Shown one piece after another: positions 24,583-32,956 of a stretch of 53,444 nt of DNA (position 1 is the first letter of the stretch; every line of letters starts with the position of its first letter). Location: the NCBI GenBank assembly GCA_005880615.1, contig VBID01000125.1:1-53444 (forward strand), written 5' to 3'. Under the pieces are notes generated by a model. That model saw only the letters and a program-made list of their open reading frames with translations, was not told where the DNA came from and did no database searches. The stretch comes from Chloroflexota bacterium (GTDB lineage Bacteria; Chloroflexota; Dormibacteria; CF-121). The position numbers were made by a program, and so were the translations under genes.

Positions 24583-25434
24583 ATGGTAGGCATCCTCTGC
24601 TCGCGGGTGCGGGTTGAAGAGAAGCTCCTCTTCGAGGCGTTCCGCCGGCGGGGCGCCGCTTTCGAACGCATGGATGAGGACACCCTCCAGCTCCCCATCG
24701 GGGGCCCACTCCCCCCCTACACGGTTGTCCTCGACCGCTCCATCCATCACGGCCGTTCGCTCTATGCGCTGAGCCTGCTCAATGCCGGCGGGGTGAAGAC
24801 CGTGAACTCGGCGGCGGTGGCCCAGATCTGCGGCGACAAGATCCTGACCAGCGCGGCGCTGGCCGCCGCCGGCCTGCCCATCCCGAAAACGGTGGTCACC
24901 TTCAGCCGCGAGGCGGCCCTGGCCGCCATCGAGGCCATGGGGTACCCGGTCGTCCTCAAGCCCATGGTCGGGTCGTGGGGCCGGCTGCTGGCCAAGATCA
25001 ACGACCGCGACGCGGCCGAGGCCGTGCTGGAGCACAAGGAGACCTTGGGCTCGTACCAGCACGGCATTTTCTACATCCAGGAATATGTGGACAAGCCGCA
25101 GCGCGACATCCGCGCGATCGTCATCGGCGACGAGACCATCGGCGCCATGTACCGGTCGGCCGACCACTGGATCACCAACACGGCGCGCACCGGGCAGGCG
25201 CGGCCCTGCCCGCTCACACCGGAGATCGATCAGTTGGCCCGCCGGGCGGCGGAAGCGGTAGGCGGCGGCGCTCTGGCGGTCGACTTGTTGGAACATCCCA
25301 ACGGGCTGCTGGTCAATGAGATCAACTACACAATGGAGTTCCGCGGCTTCGTGGAGGCCACCGGCATCGATGTGGCCGGCCGCATCGTGGAGTTCGTCCT
25401 CCAGGTCGGCGGGGAAAACCAGGCTGTCGCTTGA
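24583..25434 (+). CDS. argX: RimK/LysX-family LysW ligase, probable glutamate-LysW ligase ArgX
   Basis: A 283-residue ATP-grasp enzyme of the LysX/RimK family. It would couple the C-terminal Glu of LysW to the amino group of glutamate (ArgX) or aminoadipate (LysX). ATP-grasp features are [40 protein letters not shown] and the C-terminal metal/substrate segment [18 protein letters not shown]. The downstream paralogue has NSIETT where this one has GFVEAT; as I recall, GFxxAT marks glutamate-using ArgX and NSxxTT marks LysX. The arginine operon is divergent from it across a shared ArgR-type operator, which independently supports ArgX. The promoter of the lysine operon overlaps its stop codon. 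Confidence 0.8.
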   Translation: MVGILCSRVRVEEKLLFEAFRRRGAAFERMDEDTLQLPIGGPLPPYTVVLDRSIHHGRSLYALSLLNAGGVKTVNSAAVAQICGDKILTSAALAAAGLPIPKTVVTFSREAALAAIEAMGYPVVLKPMVGSWGRLLAKINDRDAAEAVLEHKETLGSYQHGIFYIQEYVDKPQRDIRAIVIGDETIGAMYRSADHWITNTARTGQARPCPLTPEIDQLARRAAEAVGGGALAVDLLEHPNGLLVNEINYTMEFRGFVEATGIDVAGRIVEFVLQVGGENQAVA

Positions 25435-25459
25435 CAGCAGGCGGGCTTCACGGTATGGT
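25431..25459 (+). promoter_or_regulatory. Promoter of the lysine (T-box) operon
   Basis: TTGACA (25431-25436), 17 bp, TATGGT (25454-25459). The -35 contains the argX stop codon. Predicted start is near 25466, giving a leader of about 310 nt that contains the T-box. Confidence 0.7.
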
Positions 25460-25465
25460 CTCCAC

Positions 25466-25767
25466 CAACAAGTTCATATCGAAAGGCGTCGATGAGGGAG
25501 AGTACGCGGACGCTGGGACTACAGAGAACCTTCAGCAGCTGAGACGAAGGGTCCAGAGCACCGCCGAAAAAGGCCTCGGAGCCGCAGGCTCAACGAGACC
25601 GCGGGTCTTTAGTAAGCCGAGCCGGGTAGCCTCCGTGATCGGGCGGGAGTCTTCAGGCGGCGTCGCCGCGGACTCGGAAAGGTCGCCTTCGCGAGTAGGC
25701 GATAAAGTCGGGTGGTACCACGGGGATCAGAGCCTCGTCCCGAAGGACGAAGGCTTTTTGTTTTCCG
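25466..25767 (+). ncRNA. Lysine-type T-box riboswitch with terminator
   Basis: The universal T-box GGGTGGTACCACGGG is at 25710-25724. Stem I begins with GATGAGGGAGAGTACGCGG (AG bulge and the AGTAC side of the specifier loop, about 25491-25509). Its return strand is CCGC, then CGAAA, then AAG. Aligned on the Bacillus glyQS leader, where CGAAA precedes the GGC specifier, the specifier is AAG at 25570-25572, i.e. lysine. An intrinsic terminator follows (25731-25759). Uncharged tRNA-Lys would favour the antiterminator and switch on homocitrate synthase and the genes behind it. Confidence 0.9.
25731..25759 (+). terminator. Intrinsic terminator of the T-box
   Basis: AGCCTCGTCC, loop CGAA, GGACGAAGGCT with one bulge, then TTTTT. 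It competes with the T-box antiterminator and sits 17 nt before the homocitrate synthase ATG. Confidence 0.88.
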
Positions 25768-25775
25768 GAGGTGCC

Positions 25776-26903
25776 ATGACAATCAAAGCGTTCAACATCA
25801 TCGAGTCAACGCTCCGAGAGGGCGAGCAGTTCGCCCGCGCCCATTTCTCGCCCGCTGACAAGATCGCGATCGCCGCCGAGCTCGATGCCTTCGGCGTCGA
25901 GTACCTGGAGCTGACCTCGCCGTCGGCCTCGCCCCAGTCGGAGGCGGACGCCCGCACCATCGCCGCGCTGCCGCTGCGGGCCAAGGTGCTGACCCACACT
26001 CGCTGCCACCTGGACGATGCCCGCCTGGCGGCGACCACCGGGGTGGACGGCATCGATGTCCTATTCGGTACCTCGTCCAAGATGCGGGCCTTCTCCCACG
26101 GGAAGTCCGTGGAGGAGATCATCGAGATCGGCACCGAGGTGGTTCGCTTCGTCCAGGCGCAGGGCTTGGAGGTCCGCTTCAGCAGCGAGGATTCCTTCCG
26201 CTCCGAGCCGGACGACCTGCTGCGCGTCTACCGGGCCATCGACCGCCTGCATCCGCAGCGAGTGGGCCTGGCGGATACGGTCGGCATCGCCACCCCCAAC
26301 CAGGTGTTCGAGATGGTCTCGCTGGTCCGGCGCAACGTGGACTGCGACATCGAGTTCCATGCCCACAACGATGCTGGCTGCGCGATTGCCAATTCCTTTG
26401 CCGCCCTGGAGGCTGGGGCCACCCACATCGACACCACGGTGCTGGGAATCGGCGAGCGCAACGGCATCGTCCCCCTCAGCGGGATGATCGCCCGCCTGCT
26501 CAGCGTGCAGCCGGACCTGGTGACCAAGTACCGGTTGGACCGGTTGCCCGAGCTGGACCGCATGGTGGCAGGGATGGTCGGGATCGATGTCCCCTTTAAC
26601 GCCGCCATCACCAGCGAGACGGCCTTTCATCACAAGGCGGGCATGCACACCAACGCCGTCCTCAACCACCCGTCCGCCTACGAGATCTTCGACCCGGCGG
26701 TGTTTGGCCTGGAACGCACCATCATGGCCGGCCACCGGCTGACCGGATGGAACGCCATCCGCAGTCGGGCGGACTCCCTGGGCCTGTCGTTGGGCGAGGA
26801 GCAGCTGCGGGCCTTGACCGCCGAGGTCAAGCGCCGCGCGGACACCGCGCCGCTGGCCGATGACGAGCTGGACGACTTGATCCGGGGCTGGGTCCCGGCC
26901 TAG
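25776..26903 (+). CDS. hcs: Homocitrate synthase
   Basis: 375 residues from ATG 25776, preceded by GGAGG at about 5 nt; the frame open upstream is T-box RNA, not protein. A DRE-TIM barrel enzyme condensing acetyl-CoA and 2-oxoglutarate, first step of the aminoadipate lysine route. Visible are ESTLREGEQFA, VEYLELTSPSASPQSE, DTVGIATPNQVFEMV and EFHAHNDAGCAIANS (metal ligands), with HHKAGMHTNAVL. The REGEQFA opening and VEYLELTSP match Thermus-type homocitrate synthase better than isopropylmalate synthase, and there is no LeuA regulatory domain. Regulation is by the lysine T-box immediately upstream. Confidence 0.92.
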   Translation: MTIKAFNIIESTLREGEQFARAHFSPADKIAIAAELDAFGVEYLELTSPSASPQSEADARTIAALPLRAKVLTHTRCHLDDARLAATTGVDGIDVLFGTSSKMRAFSHGKSVEEIIEIGTEVVRFVQAQGLEVRFSSEDSFRSEPDDLLRVYRAIDRLHPQRVGLADTVGIATPNQVFEMVSLVRRNVDCDIEFHAHNDAGCAIANSFAALEAGATHIDTTVLGIGERNGIVPLSGMIARLLSVQPDLVTKYRLDRLPELDRMVAGMVGIDVPFNAAITSETAFHHKAGMHTNAVLNHPSAYEIFDPAVFGLERTIMAGHRLTGWNAIRSRADSLGLSLGEEQLRALTAEVKRRADTAPLADDELDDLIRGWVPA

Positions 26904-26914
26904 AGGAGGAACGC

Positions 26915-28147
26915 ATGGGCACCCTGACCGAAGAGATCTTCTCCCGCCGCCTCGGCCGGAGCATTCACGCCGGCGACACCGTGGTGGCGCCGGTCGACTT
27001 CGCCATGGCGCACGACGTGACCACCCCCCTGGCCATCGAGGCATTCCGGAAGATGGAAATGCCCCTGTGGGACCCGGATCATGTGGTCCTGGTCTTCGAC
27101 CACATCCTGCCCGCCAACACGGTGGCGGCCGCCGGGCTGCACAAGTTGATCCGCGAGTTCGCCCAGGAGTTTGGGGTGACCCATCTCTTCCAGGAAGGCA
27201 TCTGCCACCTGTTGATGGTGGAAAAGGGTTACGCGCGGCCGGGCGGCCTGATCGTGGGCGCCGATTCGCACAGCACCACCTACGGCGCGCTGGGCTGCTT
27301 CGCCGCCGGCATGGGCTCCTCCGACATCGGGATCGTCTTCGCCACCGGCCGGACCTGGTTCCGGATCCCGGAGACCATCCGGATCGACCTCCGCGGCGCG
27401 CTGCCGCCGGGTGTCTATCCCAAGGACCTGGCCCTCAAAGTGATCCGACAGTTGGGGGCGGAGGGCGCCAACTACCTGGCCGTGGAGTGGGGTGGCGAGG
27501 CCGTGGCCGCCATGAGCATGGACCAGCGGCTGACGCTGGCCAACCTGACGGTCGACTTTGGCGGCAAGGCGGGCCTGATCGAGCCCGATGCGGTCACCCG
27601 GGACTTCCTGGGCGACACCGAGACGGCCGACCTGCACCCACACCAACCGACTTACCTGTCGCGCCTCGAGATCGACGCCGAAACCCTGGAGCCGCAGATC
27701 GCATGCCCACCCGCCATCGATAACGTGCAGGACCTGAGTACCGTCGAAGGCCTCGAACTGGATGAGGTCTTCATCGGCAGCTGCGCCAACGGCCGGCTGG
27801 AGGACCTGGCCCTGGTCGCCGGTTACTTCGACGGCCGGCAGGTGCATCCGCGCACCAGGACCATGGTCGTGCCCGGCTCCAAGAAGATCTACATGGAGGC
27901 GCTCCAGCTGGGCTACGTCGAGACGTTCATGAAGGCCGGCGCCATTGTCATGAACGCGGGGTGCGGCCCCTGCCTGGGACGCCAGGGGGGCGTGCTCGCC
28001 TCCGGCGAACGGGCCCTCTCCACCAGCAACCGGAACTACCCCGGCCGGATGGGCAGCCCCGACGCCGAGATCTACCTGGCCAGCCCGGCCGTGGCCGCGG
28101 CCTCGGCCCTGGCCGGAGCCATCGCGGATCCCCGGAGGGTGATCTGA
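26915..28147 (+). CDS. lysT: Homoaconitase large subunit
   Basis: A 410-residue aconitase-family large chain (LeuC/LysT type) that isomerises homocitrate to homoisocitrate with its small partner. 4Fe-4S ligands are seen in SCANGR and GCGPCLGRQGG; GADSHSTTYGALGCFAAG and VFDHILPAN are conserved active-site segments. AGGAGG stands 5 nt before ATG 26915. Its stop overlaps the start of the small subunit (TGATG). LeuC is the close alternative; operon context with homocitrate synthase and LysW decides for lysine, though dual use is possible. Confidence 0.88.
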   Translation: MGTLTEEIFSRRLGRSIHAGDTVVAPVDFAMAHDVTTPLAIEAFRKMEMPLWDPDHVVLVFDHILPANTVAAAGLHKLIREFAQEFGVTHLFQEGICHLLMVEKGYARPGGLIVGADSHSTTYGALGCFAAGMGSSDIGIVFATGRTWFRIPETIRIDLRGALPPGVYPKDLALKVIRQLGAEGANYLAVEWGGEAVAAMSMDQRLTLANLTVDFGGKAGLIEPDAVTRDFLGDTETADLHPHQPTYLSRLEIDAETLEPQIACPPAIDNVQDLSTVEGLELDEVFIGSCANGRLEDLALVAGYFDGRQVHPRTRTMVVPGSKKIYMEALQLGYVETFMKAGAIVMNAGCGPCLGRQGGVLASGERALSTSNRNYPGRMGSPDAEIYLASPAVAAASALAGAIADPRRVI

Positions 28148-28791
28148 TGGGACGGGTCTTTAAGTTGGGCGACGGGGTCTCGACCGATGCCATCATCCCG
28201 GGCCGCTACAACGTGACCACCGACCTGGCAGCCCTCGGGAAGGCGTGCCTGATCGAAGCGCGCCCCGACTTCGCGACAGCGGTCCAGCCTGGCGACGTCA
28301 TCGTGGCCGGCCGCAACTTCGGCTGCGGCAGCTCGCGCGAACACGCGCCGCTGGCCATCAGGGCCGCCGGGATCAAAGCCGTGGTGGCCAGCAGCTTCGC
28401 CCGCATCTTCTATCGGAACGCCGTCAACGTCGGCCTGCCCATCGTGCAGTGCGAGGCGGTCTACGACGCGGTCGCGGAGGGTGACCCCATTGACGTCGAC
28501 GTGAAGTCTGGGACGATTGACAGCGCCGGCCGCCGGTTCCAGGGGGAGCAGCCGTCGGCAGTGGCGCTGACCATCATGCAGGCCGGTTCACTTGTGGATC
28601 TGATCAAAACCAGTGGCTGGAGGGCCATCGAGGAGAGTGAACGCCAGTCAGGGCGTTCACTCCGAGCGATGCCCGAGTCAGTCTCGTCAGTAAAGGGCGC
28701 GCCCGACTCCCTCGATGGCGAGCGAAACTCTGCTCCGCGCAAAGCGGCGATTCGTACGGAACCAAGGAGCTCGAGACCCAAGGAGGGGTAG
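28147..28791 (+). CDS. lysU: Homoaconitase small subunit with C-terminal extension
   Basis: The swivel-domain partner of the large subunit: [37 protein letters not shown] and [20 protein letters not shown] are diagnostic. The family is about 160-170 residues and should end near [12 protein letters not shown]. Here the frame continues about 50 residues in a Ser/Arg-rich, low-complexity tail that ends 3 nt before lysW. The tail is encoded by DNA that also forms an 11-bp hairpin at 28635-28662, so it may be a by-product of an RNA element and not a functional domain. Confidence 0.87.
   Translation: MGRVFKLGDGVSTDAIIPGRYNVTTDLAALGKACLIEARPDFATAVQPGDVIVAGRNFGCGSSREHAPLAIRAAGIKAVVASSFARIFYRNAVNVGLPIVQCEAVYDAVAEGDPIDVDVKSGTIDSAGRRFQGEQPSAVALTIMQAGSLVDLIKTSGWRAIEESERQSGRSLRAMPESVSSVKGAPDSLDGERNSAPRKAAIRTEPRSSRPKEG
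28635..28662 (+). promoter_or_regulatory. Perfect 11-bp hairpin upstream of lysW
   Basis: GAGTGAACGCC, loop AGTCAG, GGCGTTCACTC. It lies inside the 3' end of the homoaconitase frame, 132 nt before lysW. The hairpin at 28972-28999 has the same stem length and loop (AGTCAA). Both are followed by CGAG, CAGTA and, 41-42 nt after the hairpin, CGACTCCC. Confidence 0.7.
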
Positions 28792-28794
28792 ACA

Positions 28795-28977
28795 ATGACG
28801 ATTGTTGTGATGACCGCGAGCTGTCCTGAGTGCGCGGCGGCGGTGAAGCTCGCCCAGGACGTGGAGAAGGGCGAGATCGTGCAATGCGCGGAGTGCGGCG
28901 CGGAACTGGAGGTCTTCGAGACCAGTCCCGTTGAGCTTCGTCTGGCTCCCGAGGAAGAAGAGGATTGGGGTGAATGA
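28795..28977 (+). CDS. lysW: Amino-group carrier protein LysW
   Basis: A 60-residue acidic carrier on whose C-terminal glutamate the amino group of aminoadipate (and probably glutamate) is fixed during lysine and arginine synthesis. It has a zinc-ribbon with CPEC and CAEC and the family C-terminus EEDWGE. ATG 28795 follows a GGAGGGG ribosome site; ATG 28813 (MTASCPEC) would give the more usual short N-terminus. Only one lysW is present, so argX and lysX must share it. It is bracketed by two near-identical hairpins, which could raise its mRNA level above its neighbours. Confidence 0.95.
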   Translation: MTIVVMTASCPECAAAVKLAQDVEKGEIVQCAECGAELEVFETSPVELRLAPEEEEDWGE

Positions 28978-28999
28978 GCGGCAGTCAAGCCGCTCATTC
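28972..28999 (+). promoter_or_regulatory. Perfect 11-bp hairpin at the lysW stop
   Basis: GAATGAGCGGC, loop AGTCAA, GCCGCTCATTC; the lysW TGA lies in the left arm. No T-run follows, so it is not a classical terminator. It opens the 214-nt gene-free stretch before lysX. Confidence 0.75.
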
Positions 29000-29105
29000 C
29001 GAGGGCGGACCGATGGGTAATCCGTTAGCACAGTACGCGGCCGACTCCCGTACGTCTGGTCTAGCTGTGATCCCGCGTGTCCATGAGGGTCCGACCGAGG
29101 TCATA

Positions 29106-29140
29106 GAATTTCGAGGCGCGCACCAAGCGCCGAGAAATTC
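29106..29140 (+). promoter_or_regulatory. Hairpin with tandem G-A mismatch between lysW and lysX
   Basis: GAATTTC-GA-GGCGC, 7-nt loop, GCGCC-GA-GAAATTC. Two perfect helices flank an opposed GA/GA pair, the arrangement that forms sheared tandem G-A pairs in RNA. It sits 52 nt before lysX in an otherwise gene-free 214 nt. Confidence 0.65.
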
Positions 29141-29191
29141 TTCGCGCCGAACAGGCGGATCGAACCTCGCGACTCGAAGGAACGGCTGCCC

Positions 29192-30058
29192 ATGAAGATT
29201 GGCGTTCTCTGCTCTCGCATTCGAGTCGAAGAGAAGCTTCTCTTCGAGGCCTTCGAACAGCGGCGGCTGCCCTTCGACCGCATCGACGACCGCGAGGTGG
29301 TGTTCGACCTCCAGCAGCCCTCTCTTCCCTACGACGTCGTACTGGAGCGTTGCCTCCATCACTCACGGGCCCTCTACGCGCTGAAAGTGCTGAACGACTG
29401 CGGCGTCCCGACGGTCAACCGCTACGAGGTAGCGCTGACCTGTGGCGACAAGATCAACACCTCGACGGCGCTGGCCGCGGCCGGCGTGCCCAGCCCCAGG
29501 ACTCTGATGGCCTTCACCCCGGAGTCGGCCCTCCGGGCGATCGAGACCCTGGGGTACCCGGTGGTGCTGAAGCCGGCGATCGGCTCCTGGGGCCGGCTGC
29601 TGGCCAAGATTTCGGACCGGGATGCGGCCGAGGCGCTGCTGGAGCACAAGGAGACCCTTGGCTCCTACCAGCACGCCATTTTCTACATCCAGGAGTATGT
29701 CGACAAGCCGGCCCGGGACATTCGCAGCTTCGTGGTCGGCGACGAGACCATCGGCGCCATCTATCGGGAGTCCGACCACTGGATCACCAACACCGCCCGC
29801 GGCGGGCGCGCCCGCAACTGCCCGGTCACCCCGGAGATCGACCAGCTGTCGCGGGCCGCGGCCCGCGCCGTCGGTGGCGGCGTGCTGGCCATCGACATCC
29901 TGGAGCACGCGGACGGCTTGCTGGTGAGTGAGGTCAACTACACCATGGAGTTCCGGAACAGCATCGAGACCACCGGCGTGGACATCCCCGGGCGGATCCT
30001 CGACTACGTGGTCGCCGTGGGCCGGGGCGCCATCCCCGCCGAGGCGGTCCCAGCATGA
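29192..30058 (+). CDS. lysX: Alpha-aminoadipate-LysW ligase LysX
   Basis: A 288-residue ATP-grasp ligase, a close paralogue of the gene at 24583 (both share [14 protein letters not shown]-type and [12 protein letters not shown] segments). It couples LysW to the alpha-amino group of 2-aminoadipate. [20 protein letters not shown] and [20 protein letters not shown] form the ATP-grasp core; the substrate segment is [15 protein letters not shown], with NSxxTT in place of GFxxAT. ATG 29192 has GAAGGA about 10 nt upstream. It overlaps lysK by 4 nt (ATGA). Confidence 0.9.
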   Translation: MKIGVLCSRIRVEEKLLFEAFEQRRLPFDRIDDREVVFDLQQPSLPYDVVLERCLHHSRALYALKVLNDCGVPTVNRYEVALTCGDKINTSTALAAAGVPSPRTLMAFTPESALRAIETLGYPVVLKPAIGSWGRLLAKISDRDAAEALLEHKETLGSYQHAIFYIQEYVDKPARDIRSFVVGDETIGAIYRESDHWITNTARGGRARNCPVTPEIDQLSRAAARAVGGGVLAIDILEHADGLLVSEVNYTMEFRNSIETTGVDIPGRILDYVVAVGRGAIPAEAVPA

Positions 30059-31113
30059 TCGCTGCCGCGGAGCCGGAGGTCGTGGTGGATGGCGTCGCGC
30101 TGCTGACAGACATGCTGGAGATTCCCAGCCTGAGCACGCAGGAAGCTGCGCTGGGCCAATGGCTGGTCCGCCGGTTGCGGACCCTTGGATTTACCGCCCG
30201 GCGCGACGAGGTGGGCAACGTGATCGCCCTCTGGGGAAGCGGGCCCAAAGAGATCGTCCTGCTCGGTCACATGGACACCGTCCCCGGATGGATTCCCGTG
30301 CGCCGCGAGGGAGACACGCTCCACGGCCGGGGCGCCGTGGATGCCAAAGGGCCACTGGCCGCGGCCATCGTGGCCATTGCCGCCCAGGCCACCAGCGGCA
30401 CCTATCGGTTCACCCTGATCGCGGCCGTCGAGGAAGAGGGCAGCTCGCGGGGCGCGCGCCACCTGGCCGGCCGGCGGCCGCCCGATCATCTGATCATCCT
30501 CGAGCCCAGCGGCTGGGACGCGGTCACGCTCGGGTACAAGGGGAGTCTTCGCGTCCGCTATCGGCTGTCCCAGCCCATGGGGCACGGCGCCGGTCCGACG
30601 GCCAGCGCGGCCGACCAGGCGATTGCCTTCATCCGCAGCATCCAGGACCATGCCACCGCCTCATCTGATGGGAAGGCGGCATTCGAGCGCCTGGACACCC
30701 GGGTGATTCGCTTCCATGGCGACCACGACGGGATGCGAGACAGCGCCGCCATGACGCTCGGCTTTCGGATCCCGCCGGGATGGGACGTCGAGGCATTGAA
30801 AACCCAGCTCCAGGAGTGGGGAGGGGCCGCCGAGCTCCGATTCGAGAGCGGCGAAGCGGCCGTCCGCTCGGAAAAGAACTCTACGCTGGCCCGCCGGTTT
30901 ATCCAGGCGATCCGGACCGGCGGCGGTACGCCTCGGTTCAAACTGAAGACGGGGACGTCCGACATGAACATCCTGGCCCCCGTCTGGGGCTGTCCGGCGG
31001 TGGCGTACGGCCCCGGTGACTCCCGGCTGGATCACACGCCGGAGGAAGCCATTGACCTGGCCGAGTTCCAGCGCGGCGTCGACGTGCTGAGCGAAGTGCT
31101 GCGGACGCTGTGA
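30055..31113 (+). CDS. lysK: LysW-lysine/ornithine hydrolase LysK
   Basis: A 352-residue M20-family metallopeptidase that releases lysine (or ornithine) from LysW. Metal and catalytic residues are visible in [39 protein letters not shown] and [12 protein letters not shown]. The C-terminal [15 protein letters not shown] carries the last His ligand. It is unusually placed before the earlier-acting lysY, lysZ and lysJ. Overlaps of 4 nt on both sides (ATGA, GTGA) indicate coupling. Confidence 0.9.
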   Translation: MIAAAEPEVVVDGVALLTDMLEIPSLSTQEAALGQWLVRRLRTLGFTARRDEVGNVIALWGSGPKEIVLLGHMDTVPGWIPVRREGDTLHGRGAVDAKGPLAAAIVAIAAQATSGTYRFTLIAAVEEEGSSRGARHLAGRRPPDHLIILEPSGWDAVTLGYKGSLRVRYRLSQPMGHGAGPTASAADQAIAFIRSIQDHATASSDGKAAFERLDTRVIRFHGDHDGMRDSAAMTLGFRIPPGWDVEALKTQLQEWGGAAELRFESGEAAVRSEKNSTLARRFIQAIRTGGGTPRFKLKTGTSDMNILAPVWGCPAVAYGPGDSRLDHTPEEAIDLAEFQRGVDVLSEVLRTL

Positions 31114-32156
31114 TCCGGGCGGCGATCGTGGGCGGCTCAGGCTACGCGGGCGGTGAGCTGCTGCGCCTGCTGCTGTCGCATCCGGACGTGGAAGTGACCC
31201 AGGTCACCTCGGAGCGGCTGGGCGGCAAGTATGTCAACAGCGTGCACCCACAGCTGCGCCGGCGCACGGAGCTGAAGTTCACGCCGCGGGCGGAGCTTCG
31301 CCCCGCCGATGTCCTGTTCCTTGCCCTCCCCCACGGGCAGGCCGGCCAGGAAATCGAACGCTTTCTCCCGCTGACGCCTCTACTGATCGATCTTTCGGCC
31401 GATTTCCGCCTGCACGATCCCGCTGGGTACCCGACCTGGTACGGCTGGGAGCATCCGCGCCCGGCCCTGCTGCACGACTTCGTCTACGCTCTGCCGGAAC
31501 TGCACCGGGAGGAGATCCGCCATGCCGATCGCCTGTCCGCGGGGGGCTGCCTGGCGACGGCGGCGATCCTGGGCCTCTATCCCCTGACCCGAGCCGCCGT
31601 CCTCGATCGGACCCTGCCGGTGGTGATCGAGGGGAAAACGGGGTCGTCCGCGGGCGGGGCCGAGTCCGGCCCGGCGTCCCATCACCCGCATCGGAGCGGC
31701 GAGATGCGCTCCTTCGCCCCCACCGCCCACCGGCACACGGCCGAGATCATCCAGGAGCTGGGTCTGAACGGGCAGAGCCCCGGGGTGGCGTTCTCGGCGA
31801 CCGGCGTGGAGGCGGTCCGCGGGATCCTGATCACGGCCCACGTCTATCTCAAGGACGACCTCAGCGAGAAGGACGTGTGGAAGCTGTATCGGGCGGCCTA
31901 CGCCAACGAGCCGTTCATGCGCATTGTTAAGGAAGGGCAGGGCATCCATCGCTATCCCAACCCCAAGATCCTGAGCGGCACCAACTACTGCGACGTCGGG
32001 TTCGAGCGCGACCCCCACTCCCGCCGGCTGGTGGTCATGACCGCACTGGACAACCTGATGAAGGGGGCTGCCGGCCAGGCGGTGCAGGCGTTCAACATCC
32101 GCTCCGGGCTCGATGAGCGGACCGGCCTGGATTTCAGCGGCCTCTACCCGATCTAG
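31110..32156 (+). CDS. lysY: LysW-aminoadipate/glutamate semialdehyde dehydrogenase LysY (ArgC family)
   Basis: A 348-residue NADPH-dependent reductase of LysW-bound acyl phosphate. GSGYAGGELLRLLLSHP is the nucleotide-binding start; the catalytic Cys is in LSAGGCLATAAILGLYPL, and the LysW-type GGCxATA differs from the NPGCYPT of ordinary ArgC. FSATGVEAVRGIL and GTNYCDVGFERD follow. GTG 31110 overlaps the lysK stop by 4 nt. A separate argC is absent here, in line with dual use for lysine and arginine. Confidence 0.9.
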   Translation: MIRAAIVGGSGYAGGELLRLLLSHPDVEVTQVTSERLGGKYVNSVHPQLRRRTELKFTPRAELRPADVLFLALPHGQAGQEIERFLPLTPLLIDLSADFRLHDPAGYPTWYGWEHPRPALLHDFVYALPELHREEIRHADRLSAGGCLATAAILGLYPLTRAAVLDRTLPVVIEGKTGSSAGGAESGPASHHPHRSGEMRSFAPTAHRHTAEIIQELGLNGQSPGVAFSATGVEAVRGILITAHVYLKDDLSEKDVWKLYRAAYANEPFMRIVKEGQGIHRYPNPKILSGTNYCDVGFERDPHSRRLVVMTALDNLMKGAAGQAVQAFNIRSGLDERTGLDFSGLYPI

Positions 32157-32161
32157 CGCTC

Positions 32162-32956
32162 ATGCTGATCATCAAGATTGGTGGCAGCCTGTCGCAGCTC
32201 GATCCCCTGCTGCGCGATGTGGCGACCTGGGGTGACCCACTGGTCGTCGTGCACGGGGCCAACCGGGAGCTCAACGACCTGTCCACCCGCCTCGGCCACC
32301 CGCCGCGCCTGGTTACCTCGGAGCGCGGTGAACTGAGCCGCTTTACCGATGCGGAGACCATGGACAACTTCTTGATGGCCTACGCGGGCAAGGTGAACAA
32401 GCGCATCGTGGAACGGCTGCGCGCACTGGGCGTCAATGCGGTCGGGCTGACGGCCATGGACGGCGGGATCGCTATCGGGCGGCGGAAATCGGACCTCCGG
32501 ATCAAGGAGGGTGACAAAGTCAAGGTACTGCACGGCGACCACAGTGGCTCCATCGAACGGGTCGAGCCGAAACTCCTGCGTTTGCTACTCGACGCCGGCT
32601 ACCTCCCGGTGCTGACCCCGCCGGCCATCAGCCATGAGGGGGTGGCGATCAACGTCGACGGCGACCGCCTGGCCATGGAGGTCGGCGCCGCCCTGGGGGC
32701 GGACCGGTTGCTGATCTTCGCTGATACGCCGGGGTTCCTCCGAGATCCCAACGACGAGTCCACCCTGGTGGCGACGATGCAGGGCGACGAGATCGACGGC
32801 TACTTTTCCTCGGCCCGCGGCCGGGCCCGGGTGAAGCTGCTGGCCGCCCAGCAGGCGCTGCGACGCGGGATCAAGGCGGTGGCCCTGGCCGACGGGCGTC
32901 GCGACCATCCCCTGCTCGATGCCATGAAAGAGGCCGGCACGTGGATCCGCCGATGA
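32162..32956 (+). CDS. lysZ: LysW-aminoadipate/glutamate kinase LysZ
   Basis: A 264-residue amino-acid kinase of the N-acetylglutamate-kinase family, phosphorylating the side-chain carboxylate of LysW-bound substrate. IIKIGGSLSQLDPLL, VVVHGANRELNDL, AINVDGDRLAMEVGAALGAD and LLIFADTPGFLRDP are the expected substrate and ATP motifs. ATG 32162 follows lysY by 5 nt, and its stop overlaps lysJ (ATGA). Confidence 0.92.
   Translation: MLIIKIGGSLSQLDPLLRDVATWGDPLVVVHGANRELNDLSTRLGHPPRLVTSERGELSRFTDAETMDNFLMAYAGKVNKRIVERLRALGVNAVGLTAMDGGIAIGRRKSDLRIKEGDKVKVLHGDHSGSIERVEPKLLRLLLDAGYLPVLTPPAISHEGVAINVDGDRLAMEVGAALGADRLLIFADTPGFLRDPNDESTLVATMQGDEIDGYFSSARGRARVKLLAAQQALRRGIKAVALADGRRDHPLLDAMKEAGTWIRR

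Noticed and set aside
25431-25775. Open frame continuous with homocitrate synthase, adding 115 residues at the N-terminus
   Set aside because: The region is a promoter plus T-box RNA; the protein family begins at the ATG at 25776, which has its own GGAGG site.
28972-29191. Intrinsic terminator after lysW
   Set aside because: The stem is strong but there is no T-tract, and lysX, lysK, lysY, lysZ and lysJ continue on the same strand.
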